From the NCBI GenBank assembly GCA_000961745.1, contig LAEA01000230.1:1-34402 (forward strand): a stretch of DNA of 34,402 nt. Reading direction: 5' to 3'. The stretch comes from Rhodospirillaceae bacterium BRH_c57. Its GTDB lineage: Bacteria; Pseudomonadota; Alphaproteobacteria; Rhodospirillales; Rhodospirillaceae. The translations under genes were made by a program, and so were the position numbers. Below the pieces are notes generated by a model. It saw nothing but the letters and a program-made list of their open reading frames with translations, ran no database searches and had not been told where the DNA came from. Positions 7,697 to 14,800 of the stretch are shown here, in pieces (the stretch's first letter is position 1; each line of letters opens with the position of its first letter).

Positions 7697-8421
7697 GCCC
7701 CCTGACGCTCCTGGGGCGTCAAGCGATAGGCCCCTTGACCGAGGCGGACCGCCGTCTTGTCCGCACGGCCAGCATGTTCGGCTCGCTGCCTGACAACGAA
7801 GCCAACCTTTTGATGGAGGTGGCGCGGACGGTCACCCTGGCCAAGGGGCAGACTTTGTTCGTGGAGGGGGATCCCGGCGAGGCGTTCTTCATTGTCCTTG
7901 AGGGCTGGGCGGTCCTGTCGCGCGATGCCAGCAGCGGAGTCCGAACCCTCATCAAGCTGGTCGGTCCCGGTGAGTCCTTTGCGGAATCGATGCTGGCGCC
8001 GGATGCCCGCTATCCCGTCTCGGGCGAGGCGGCAACGCCCCTGCGGGTCGCCCGGTTTTCAACCAAACGGTTCCGCACCCTGGTCACCCAATGGCCCGGT
8101 CTGGGGCTGTCCATCGTGGCAGCGACGTTCCGCCAGATGCATCGTCTGGTCGACCAGATCGAGCACTTGAAAAGCTGGTCGGTGGAACGCCGGGTGGCCG
8201 ACATGCTGCTTCAAATCCACCACGCCATGGGCGCCCCCGGCGAAGGATTTACCCTGCCGGTGGAGCAGACCTTGATTGCTGCCCGGCTGGCCATCACCCC
8301 GTCCACATTCTCCCGCAGCCTGCGCAAGCTGGCACCCCTGGGAGTGCGGGCCCGTCGCGGGCGCATCACGCTGGAAGATCCCGCCGGCCTTGCGGCCTAC
8401 GCCGCCGCAGGCGAAACCTGA
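7657..8421 (+). CDS. Crp/Fnr-family transcriptional regulator (cysteine-free)
   Basis: A 254-residue regulator. Residues ~40-155 form a cyclic-nucleotide-binding-like sensor domain (LAKGQTLFVEGDPGEAFFIVLEGWAVL), then a long dimerisation helix and a C-terminal winged helix ending around TPSTFSRSLRKL. There is no cysteine, so it cannot be an Fe-S FNR and more likely resembles DNR/NnrR-type proteins. In the recognition helix the position of FNR Glu209 is Ser216, while Ser219 and Arg220 are kept. GGAG about eight bases before the ATG at 7657 supports this start. Placed beside a perfect FNR-type box and an NnrS gene, it is the likely local regulator. The effector is unknown. Confidence 0.85.
   Translation: MAQRQPPLGRQAIGPLTLLGRQAIGPLTEADRRLVRTASMFGSLPDNEANLLMEVARTVTLAKGQTLFVEGDPGEAFFIVLEGWAVLSRDASSGVRTLIKLVGPGESFAESMLAPDARYPVSGEAATPLRVARFSTKRFRTLVTQWPGLGLSIVAATFRQMHRLVDQIEHLKSWSVERRVADMLLQIHHAMGAPGEGFTLPVEQTLIAARLAITPSTFSRSLRKLAPLGVRARRGRITLEDPAGLAAYAAAGET
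7677..7739. repeat. 33-base in-frame tandem duplication
   Basis: A 30-base unit at 7677-7706 recurs at 7710-7739 with one mismatch near its end (period 33 bases). It contains the permease stop codon in the first copy and duplicates LGRQAIGPLT in the N-terminus of the regulator. The period is a multiple of three, so the regulator frame is kept. Confidence 0.95.
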
Positions 8422-8439
8422 CCCAAAACCATCCGTCAC

Positions 8440-8453
8440 TTGATCATAATCAA
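8440..8453. promoter_or_regulatory. FNR/Anr/Dnr-type binding box (perfect TTGAT-N4-ATCAA)
   Basis: TTGATCATAATCAA is a perfect match to the FNR-family consensus and a full palindrome. Its centre is about 70 bases before the ATG of the TonB receptor gene. If it acts at -41.5 as in class II activation, transcription would start near 8488, leaving a short leader before the ribosome site at 8506-8514. It lies directly after the Crp/Fnr gene, so autoregulation or control of the downstream genes is likely. Confidence 0.8.
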
Positions 8454-8516
8454 GAGGGCATCATCCCGAACCTGTTAGAACGCGAATGCAAGGCAGTCGC
8501 AGAATGGGAGAGGGTG

Positions 8517-10814
8517 ATGAGCAAGGTTGAAGGAGACGCCTGGACGTCCGCCATACAGGCCGTCCGTGGGCGTCGGTTGGGCCGGGGAATGATCGGGGGA
8601 TTGGCGGTCGCCGGACTGGCGGCGGCGCCACTGCCCGCGCTGGGCCAGTCGGCCACACCTGGATCGACCGTCTTCCTGGCGCCGGTGACGGTTGAAGGGG
8701 CTTCGATCTCCCCGGCAGATCAGGCCCGCACGCGCCTGGAGGCGATGCCTGGGGGCACCGCCCTGGTCACGGCCCAAGACATGGCCGGCAAGGCCGATGT
8801 CAGCATTTCCGATGCCTTGGGCGGCGTTCCGGGCGTGGTGGTGCAGAACTTCTTTGGCGGCAACGATCAGGCACGGATCCAGATTCGCGGCTCCGGGCTC
8901 CAACAGAACCCGGTTGAACGCGGCGTCCTGGCGCTCCGTGACGGCCTGCCCATCAACCGCGCCGATGGCTCCTACATTGTCGGGCTGGCCGCACCGCGTC
9001 AGGCCGACCGCATCGAGGTTTACCGTGGCTATGCGGCCAACCGGCTTGGCGCGGCCATGCTCGGAGGCGCGCTCAACTTCGTGTCACCAACCGGCACCAC
9101 CGAACCGGGGGTTGCCGTGGGCATCGACGGCGGCAGCTTCGGCTACAGGAAGGGGTCTATCCGGGCCGGGGGCAAGCTCGACAATCCCGGCCATGCCGAT
9201 TCCATAGACGGCCTCATCCAGGCGGAACGCAGCCAGCGCGACGGCTTCCGGTCCTACAACAGTTCGGAGCGCTGGAGCGTGGACGCCAACGTCGGCGCCG
9301 ATCTTGCCGACGGGGTGAGTTCCCGTCTGTTCCTGGGCTACACCGACCTGGGCTTTGATGTCGCCGGCCCGCTGACCAAGGCCGGTCTTGACGCCGACCC
9401 GAGCCAGGTCCACGGCGGGCCGGTCATCGTCGGCGGCGTGGCGCGGGATCCCGGCCCCAACGTGCTCCGCGACCAGCCGCGCCGGGAGTCCGAGCAATTC
9501 CGCATCGGCAACCGCACGTCTTTCAGCTTTGGCCCGCATCTGCTTGACGGCGCCGTGGGGTACACCCACACCGACGACACCTTCCGCTTCCCGATCTCGT
9601 CCGGGATCAGGCAGACCGAAGGCGGCGACACCACATTGGTCGGCCGCTACGCCTACGCGCCGGATGCCACCGCGACCCTGCCGCTGGCCGACGTCAGCCT
9701 GCGCTACGTCTTTGGCTCGGCCGAGCGGGAGGACTTCATCAACCTGTCAGGCGAGAGCGGCCCGCTGTTTGGCCGCAACGACCTGGAGGCGACGACGCTG
9801 TCCCTGCACGCCGGCGCCAACGTGCCGGTGGCCGATGGGCTGGTCGTGTCGCCCGGCGTGACCTTTGCCCGCGCCACGCGTGACAACGTCGATACCTTCA
9901 TGGGTGCGACGCGCCCGACCGCAGCCTACAATCCGCGCAATCCGTTGGCACCCACGCCCAACGGGGCGGTGGCGAAGCAGGACACCAGCTATTCCCGGAC
10001 CTATACCGCGGTCAGTCCGAGCCTGGGCGTCACCTACCGTCCGACCCCGGACCACATGGTCTTTGGCGCGGTCAGCCGCAGCTTCGAGCCGCCGACCCAC
10101 GACGATCTTCTGGCAACCGTCAACGGCACCCCCAACAGCAGCGCCGGCCGCCCCAACCCAGGCAATCCTGCCCAGCCCGCGGACGCCTACCGCACGCCCG
10201 ATCTTGACGCCCAGACGGCGACGACCGTTGAGGTCGGCTGGCGGGGGATGGTCGGTACGGTCGGGTTGGACGCCGTGACCTATTATTCCTGGGTGCAGGA
10301 CGAACTGCTGAGCCTGCGCGATGCGACCGGCGCTTCCCTGGGGGCCGTCAATGCCGACGAGACACGGCATTTCGGCGTTGAACTGGGCATGAACGCCTAC
10401 CTGACGGACGCCCTGAGCGCCCGGCTGGCCTACACCTATCAGAACTTCCATTTCCACAACGACCCGGTTCGCGGCAACAACAAGCTGGCCGGGGCGCCGG
10501 ACCATGTCGTGGCGGTGACGGCGCGCTATCAGGTCAGCGACGCCTTTGGCGTCGGCGCAGGCATCGACTGGCGGCCGACCAAGACCCCGGTGGACAACAT
10601 GAACACCCTGTACGCCGACCCTTATGCCACCGTGGCGGTACGCGGCGATTACACCCTGACCGAGGGCGTGTCCGTCTTTGGCGAGGTGCGCAACCTGTTC
10701 GACAAGACCTTCGCGTCCTCGACCCTGGTGGTCGATCAGGCCCGCGCCGATCAGGCGGCGTTCCTGCCGGGCGAGGGTCGGGCCTTCTACATGGGCCTAC
10801 GGGCCGAGTTTTAA
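8517..10814 (+). CDS. TonB-dependent outer-membrane receptor (first of two)
   Basis: A 765-residue outer-membrane receptor. A long signal peptide (hydrophobic GMIGGLAVAGLAAAPLPALGQ) is followed by a TonB box-like stretch (LAPVTVEGA), a plug domain (SDALGGVPGVVVQNFFGG, IQIRGSGLQ, RIEVYRGYAANRLG) and a 22-strand barrel ending in the aromatic C-terminus YMGLRAEF. FNLFDKTF-like NLFDKTFAS is the usual receptor end motif. GGGAGAGGG at 8506-8514 supports the ATG at 8517; longer open frame upstream is a shadow of the regulator. The ligand is unknown. The ABC genes on both sides suggest the same substrate is carried through both membranes. Confidence 0.88.
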   Translation: MSKVEGDAWTSAIQAVRGRRLGRGMIGGLAVAGLAAAPLPALGQSATPGSTVFLAPVTVEGASISPADQARTRLEAMPGGTALVTAQDMAGKADVSISDALGGVPGVVVQNFFGGNDQARIQIRGSGLQQNPVERGVLALRDGLPINRADGSYIVGLAAPRQADRIEVYRGYAANRLGAAMLGGALNFVSPTGTTEPGVAVGIDGGSFGYRKGSIRAGGKLDNPGHADSIDGLIQAERSQRDGFRSYNSSERWSVDANVGADLADGVSSRLFLGYTDLGFDVAGPLTKAGLDADPSQVHGGPVIVGGVARDPGPNVLRDQPRRESEQFRIGNRTSFSFGPHLLDGAVGYTHTDDTFRFPISSGIRQTEGGDTTLVGRYAYAPDATATLPLADVSLRYVFGSAEREDFINLSGESGPLFGRNDLEATTLSLHAGANVPVADGLVVSPGVTFARATRDNVDTFMGATRPTAAYNPRNPLAPTPNGAVAKQDTSYSRTYTAVSPSLGVTYRPTPDHMVFGAVSRSFEPPTHDDLLATVNGTPNSSAGRPNPGNPAQPADAYRTPDLDAQTATTVEVGWRGMVGTVGLDAVTYYSWVQDELLSLRDATGASLGAVNADETRHFGVELGMNAYLTDALSARLAYTYQNFHFHNDPVRGNNKLAGAPDHVVAVTARYQVSDAFGVGAGIDWRPTKTPVDNMNTLYADPYATVAVRGDYTLTEGVSVFGEVRNLFDKTFASSTLVVDQARADQAAFLPGEGRAFYMGLRAEF

Positions 10815-10826
10815 GGGAAACATCCG

Positions 10827-11591
10827 ATGGCATCCGCCCTTACCCCGGCCGCCCTTACCCTGGACAATGTCGGCTACGCATACCTGGGCAGGACGGTGCT
10901 CGACCGGATCGATCTGACGCTGGCTCCGGGCGAGGTGGTGGCGTTGGTTGGTCCCTCTGGTTGCGGCAAAAGCACCCTGGCGCACATCGCCGCCGGGGTG
11001 CTTGAGCCCCGGCACGGGCACCTGGAACGATCATACCGTCGGCACGGCATGGTGTTCCAGGAGGCCCGCCTGATGCCCTGGGCGACGACGCGGGAGAACA
11101 TTGCCTATCCCCTGCGCCTCGCCGGGGTGTCCAGGCGGGATCGCGCCGCCCGTGCCGAGGCGGCGGCGGCGCGCGTGGCGCTGGATATCCGTGATTTGGA
11201 CAAGTATCCGGCGGAATTGTCGGGGGGCATGATGCAGCGTGCCGCGATCGCCCGCGCCCTGGTCGCCGAGCCGGACTTCGTCTACTTCGACGAGCCCTTC
11301 ACGGCGCTGGACGTGGCGCTGAAGCGTCGTATGCAGAACCTGGTTATCGAGGCGTCGCGGGCGCTCCACTTCGGGGCGCTGTTCATCACGCACGATCTGT
11401 CCGAGGCGGTGCGGGTGGCGCACCGCATCGCCGTCATGGACCTTCACGGCCGGGGCATCGTTGGCGACCGGCTGCTGCCGGGTATGCCGGGAGACCGCGA
11501 CGAGGCCACGGTCTATACCCTGGCTGCCGCGCTGGCCAAGGATCCCGCCTTCCGCCATATCCACGATGTCGATGAAAGGCGCCTGCCGTGA
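10827..11591 (+). CDS. ABC transporter ATP-binding protein, SsuB/TauB-like
   Basis: A 254-residue ATPase. Walker A GPSGCGKST, Q-loop MVFQEARLMPWATTREN (typical of nitrate/sulfonate/taurine importers), signature LSGGMMQRAAIARAL, Walker B FVYFDEPFTALD and H-loop ITHDLSEAV are all intact. It is the missing ATPase for the permease at 6878. Separation of the ABC genes by a regulator and a receptor is unusual and argues that they form one unit. GGGAAA lies before the ATG. Confidence 0.86.
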   Translation: MASALTPAALTLDNVGYAYLGRTVLDRIDLTLAPGEVVALVGPSGCGKSTLAHIAAGVLEPRHGHLERSYRRHGMVFQEARLMPWATTRENIAYPLRLAGVSRRDRAARAEAAAARVALDIRDLDKYPAELSGGMMQRAAIARALVAEPDFVYFDEPFTALDVALKRRMQNLVIEASRALHFGALFITHDLSEAVRVAHRIAVMDLHGRGIVGDRLLPGMPGDRDEATVYTLAAALAKDPAFRHIHDVDERRLP

Positions 11592-12823
11592 CCGCCATGC
11601 CGCCGCCCCGCCCCGTTGCCCCCCTGCTCCCTGTTGCCTCCCTGCTCACCGTGCTGGGTGACGAAGGATTGCGGCTGTTCTTTCCCCTGGCCGCGCTTCA
11701 TGCCGCCCTCTGGCCCTTCCTTTGGACCATCGCCGCCTTTTCCCTGCCGTTCGAGGAAACGCTTCCGCCGGCCCTGCGGCACGCCAACGAGATGTTGCTG
11801 GGCTCCTTCGGCGCCGCCCTCATCGGGTTCATCACCACGGCGGTGCCGGAATGGAGCAACACGGCGCGGCTGCGGGGTCGACCGCTGTTCATTCTCGCCA
11901 TGCTTTGGGGACTGGGTCGTCTGGCCGGTGTCACGGCCGCGCCCGGCCTGGTTATGGTCGGGGCGATCGCCGACGCGGTGTGGCTCCTCTTCCTTGCCGG
12001 ATACGTCACCCAGGTTCTCATCGCCCGGCCGCGCGCCCGTTTGTGGGGCGTCGTCCTGTGGCTGGGGGCGCTGGCGGTGACAGGAGTGGCGGCCCAAGGC
12101 GCCCTCATTGTCGGCGAGGTCGAACTGGCTGAAAAAGCCCTGCATCTCGTCACGCTGGTGTTCGTCGGGCTGGTCGGTCTGGTGCTGGCCCGCATCACCG
12201 TGCCGGTAACCAACAAGGTCTTGGACCCCAACGAGACATCAGCCCCCTACCGTCCCCATCCCGGACGCTTCAACCTGGCACCGGGTCTAGTCGCGGTGGT
12301 CATCGCGGCCACGGTTGCGGGGTTGTCACCGGCCGTGACCGGTTACCTGCTGATCGCCGCCGGTGCAGCCTTCCTGGACCGCTGCGCCGAAGCCTTCGTA
12401 GGGCGGGAATTCTTTCATGGGCCCATCCTGGCGACGGCGCTGACCAGCGGCCTGACCGGCGGAGGCCTGGTGCTGGTCGGGCTGGCGCGGCTGGGAGCGC
12501 CCTACCCGGAGACGGCGGCGCTGCACGTCGTTTTCATGGGCGGGCTGGGCCTGTCCTTGCTGACGGTGTTCGCCGTTGCGGGACTTTTTCATACCGGGCG
12601 GACATTTCCCTTTCCGCGAACCCTGCCGGTGGCCTTTGTCCTGATCCTGGCCGCCATGACGGTACGGGTGCTTCCAGACATGGGCTGGATGCCCGCCCCG
12701 CCGGGTCCGTCTCACGTCGTGGCTGCGGCACTGTGGGCTGCGGGCTTCCTCGTATGGCTGAAAACCTACTGGCCGTTCCTGAGCCGGCCGAGGAGAAACG
12801 TTGATGACGGCGACCGACCCTGA
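11588..12823 (+). CDS. NnrS-like multi-spanning membrane protein
   Basis: A 411-residue, very hydrophobic protein with about 10-12 membrane segments. LRHANEMLLGSFGAALIGFITTAVPEWSNT matches the NnrS family core (HAHEMLFG...GFLLTAVPNW), with Asn in place of the second His. NnrS proteins are heme/copper membrane proteins induced under nitric oxide stress and usually controlled by NnrR or NsrR. The C-terminal part (LHVVFMGGLGLSLLTVFA, HVVAAALWAAGFLVWLKTYWPFL) also fits the family. The start is the GTG at 11588 overlapping the ATPase stop; an ATG at 11597 is possible. Confidence 0.8.
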   Translation: MTAMPPPRPVAPLLPVASLLTVLGDEGLRLFFPLAALHAALWPFLWTIAAFSLPFEETLPPALRHANEMLLGSFGAALIGFITTAVPEWSNTARLRGRPLFILAMLWGLGRLAGVTAAPGLVMVGAIADAVWLLFLAGYVTQVLIARPRARLWGVVLWLGALAVTGVAAQGALIVGEVELAEKALHLVTLVFVGLVGLVLARITVPVTNKVLDPNETSAPYRPHPGRFNLAPGLVAVVIAATVAGLSPAVTGYLLIAAGAAFLDRCAEAFVGREFFHGPILATALTSGLTGGGLVLVGLARLGAPYPETAALHVVFMGGLGLSLLTVFAVAGLFHTGRTFPFPRTLPVAFVLILAAMTVRVLPDMGWMPAPPGPSHVVAAALWAAGFLVWLKTYWPFLSRPRRNVDDGDRP

Positions 12824-13628
12824 ACACAGCGCCCTCTGGACCTGGAGGCTCGCGGCGCTTTTCGCGGCAGGTGTGGTGGGACTGTGGATCCCATGGTCCT
12901 TGGGGCTGTTCGTCCTGGGGTCCCCCTTCGGCGCGTTCGAGTGGATGGCGCATGAACTGCTGTATGGAGTCCTGCCCCTGATCGCGGCGGGCATTGCCTG
13001 GCGGGACCGACCGCCGAAGATCCCCGAAATCCTGGTGTCGGCGGCGGCATGGGCCGCCGGGCGGCTCGTCGTGGGCGCGGACGTGACGGGTCCAGGGACC
13101 ACTGCGGCCATCGCACTGCTCTTTCCGCTGCTGGTCTTCGTGAACGCCCTGCGCCATCCGCAGCGCCGCGCGTGGTTTGCAGGCGGTTTGATATTGGTCG
13201 CGGCGCAGGGCCTGTTTCACTGGGAGGTCTGGCGGTTCGGCCTGTCGGAGTGGGGACTCGCTGCCGCTTTGGTGGTGGTGGTCCTGGCCTTCCTCGCCGC
13301 CACCGGGAGCCGCCACGGCATGGCACTGGCGGTGGCCGCAGTTGGGCTGGCAGGCTATGGCGTCATCACCACGAGCCCCGGTGTTCTGCGCGCGGCGGAG
13401 GTGATGGTCCTCTTGGCCGTCCCCGTCGCCGCTGCCGTGATGATGCGGCCCAGGTTCAAGCGCCTAAATGGCGCCGCCTTGTCGGCCGCCGTGGCCGCTG
13501 TTGTCCTTGCGGCGTGGAACAGCGGCTGGGCGATCCCCCTGTTGCCCGTGGCTTGGCTGGCTTGGGTGGGGTCCTTCACGGCAGTGGCCGTTTCCGCCAA
13601 GGGCATCGCAAGTCAGCGTAATGCCTGA
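12804..13628 (+). CDS. Short NnrS-like hypothetical membrane protein
   Basis: A 274-residue integral membrane protein with about eight hydrophobic segments. Near its start, FGAFEWMAHELLYGVLPLIAAGI resembles the NnrS signature (W-HAHEMLFG), so it looks like a divergent or shortened NnrS relative. AGGAG at 12791-12795 supports the ATG at 12804; a TTG sits at 12801. It overlaps the preceding NnrS-like gene by 20 bases and is probably translated with it. It ends six bases from the convergent AraC-family gene. The function is unknown; the NnrS link is an inference from the motif and position. Confidence 0.6.
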   Translation: MTATDPEHSALWTWRLAALFAAGVVGLWIPWSLGLFVLGSPFGAFEWMAHELLYGVLPLIAAGIAWRDRPPKIPEILVSAAAWAAGRLVVGADVTGPGTTAAIALLFPLLVFVNALRHPQRRAWFAGGLILVAAQGLFHWEVWRFGLSEWGLAAALVVVVLAFLAATGSRHGMALAVAAVGLAGYGVITTSPGVLRAAEVMVLLAVPVAAAVMMRPRFKRLNGAALSAAVAAVVLAAWNSGWAIPLLPVAWLAWVGSFTAVAVSAKGIASQRNA

Positions 13629-13634
13629 GGCATC

Positions 13635-14633
13635 CTATGGCCTGCACCGTCTCGGCGACATGCCGTACTCGCGCTTGAAGGCGGTTGCGAAGTTGGCGGG
13701 AGACGTATAACCGGCCCGCAGGGCCGCTTCCGTCACGGTCCCCTCGCCCCGCTCCAGGAAGCGGCGCGCCTCCTCAAGGCGGAAGCGGCGGAGGTAGTCC
13801 CAGACGGGCATCCCCAGCCGTTCCCGGAACAGGCGCTGCAACGTGCTGATACTGACGCAGGCGTGGCTTGCCACATCGGCCAGGGTCATCGGCTCCTCCA
13901 GATGCGCCGCCATGTACTCCTGTGCCGCCCGTATTCTTGTCTCGGCACGGCAGGATGGGGCGGCCGGCGCCATGTTTTCCCCCACCGTCGCCATCTGAAA
14001 GACTTTCGCCACCATCTCGAAGGCCCGAGCCTCTTGCATAAGACCATGGCAGGCCGTTCCGCCACCCGCCTCGGAAAGCATGAGGGATGCCAGCCGCACG
14101 AGTTCCTGGGACGCCGGCAGCGCGAGCAAGGTTCCGTGGTCCGCCTCCAACCGCGCGGCCAGCCGCCCGGCGGTGCCGTCGAGGCCAGCCTCGCCAAGCC
14201 AGCCCAACGGAATCCGGATGCCGACCTTGCGGACATGCTGGCCACGGATGCCGCGCCTCTCGAAGACGTCAGGCTCCGCCATGGAGTAGGCGATCACCAT
14301 CGGAGTCACCCGCCCTTTCCCTGCCGGACGTGCGCCGACCTCGTAGTGCCGCGTGCCGAGCGAGATGGCCGCCCGGCCTTCAAGAAAAACGGCCACGACG
14401 ATCCCTGGGCTGGAGACGATGCGCGTGGTGAGGTCGTGCAGGTCGATGGCATCGGACATATGGACGCCAAGGCCGCTCCGCAAAGGGCTGCGGACGAACA
14501 TGCCCCTGAGGGCCGGGTCGGCGGGTCCGAGATCAGGCGCGATCAATTGGTAGTCCCGCTCACGGGCGAGGCTTGCGAGGTCCTGCCACGACAGGGCGTC
14601 GTCCACCGCATTTTGATTGCCTCGCAAACTCAT
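13635..14633 (-). CDS. AraC-family regulator, PchR-like
   Basis: A 332-residue regulator. The C-terminal ~100 residues carry two helix-turn-helix motifs (EPMTLADVASHACVSISTLQRLFRERLG and VTEAALRAGYTSPANFATAFKREYGMSPRR). The N-terminal part is a sensor domain resembling PchR-type regulators that bind an iron-siderophore. The frame opens with TTG at 14678, but the ATG at 14633 has GGGAGG about nine bases before it and is the better start. It diverges from a TonB receptor gene, the usual place for a substrate-responsive activator of iron-chelate uptake. The ligand is not known. Confidence 0.86.
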   Translation of the reverse strand: MSLRGNQNAVDDALSWQDLASLARERDYQLIAPDLGPADPALRGMFVRSPLRSGLGVHMSDAIDLHDLTTRIVSSPGIVVAVFLEGRAAISLGTRHYEVGARPAGKGRVTPMVIAYSMAEPDVFERRGIRGQHVRKVGIRIPLGWLGEAGLDGTAGRLAARLEADHGTLLALPASQELVRLASLMLSEAGGGTACHGLMQEARAFEMVAKVFQMATVGENMAPAAPSCRAETRIRAAQEYMAAHLEEPMTLADVASHACVSISTLQRLFRERLGMPVWDYLRRFRLEEARRFLERGEGTVTEAALRAGYTSPANFATAFKREYGMSPRRCRP

Positions 14634-14713
14634 TTGACTGCCTCCCAAAAGCCAGCGGGCTGAAAGGCCCCTATACAAGACGTCGCGTCCGAGACACTCT
14701 ACGCTCTCGACAT

Positions 14714-14732
14714 GCGAATGGTTTTCATTATT
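14714..14732. promoter_or_regulatory. Fur-box-like operator between the AraC gene and the TonB receptor
   Basis: GCGAATGGTTTTCATTATT matches 13 of 19 positions of the classical Fur box (GATAATGATAATCATTATC) by my hand count. It sits in the divergent 167-base gap, about 70 bases before the receptor start, in an AT-rich patch. This fits iron repression of the uptake genes. Confidence 0.6.
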
Positions 14733-14800
14733 AACATTGTAAGGGAGCGGCGTCGAGCCAAGGCTCGAACGGCTGGCTCCGGGGCAAGGGGTAGCGATAG

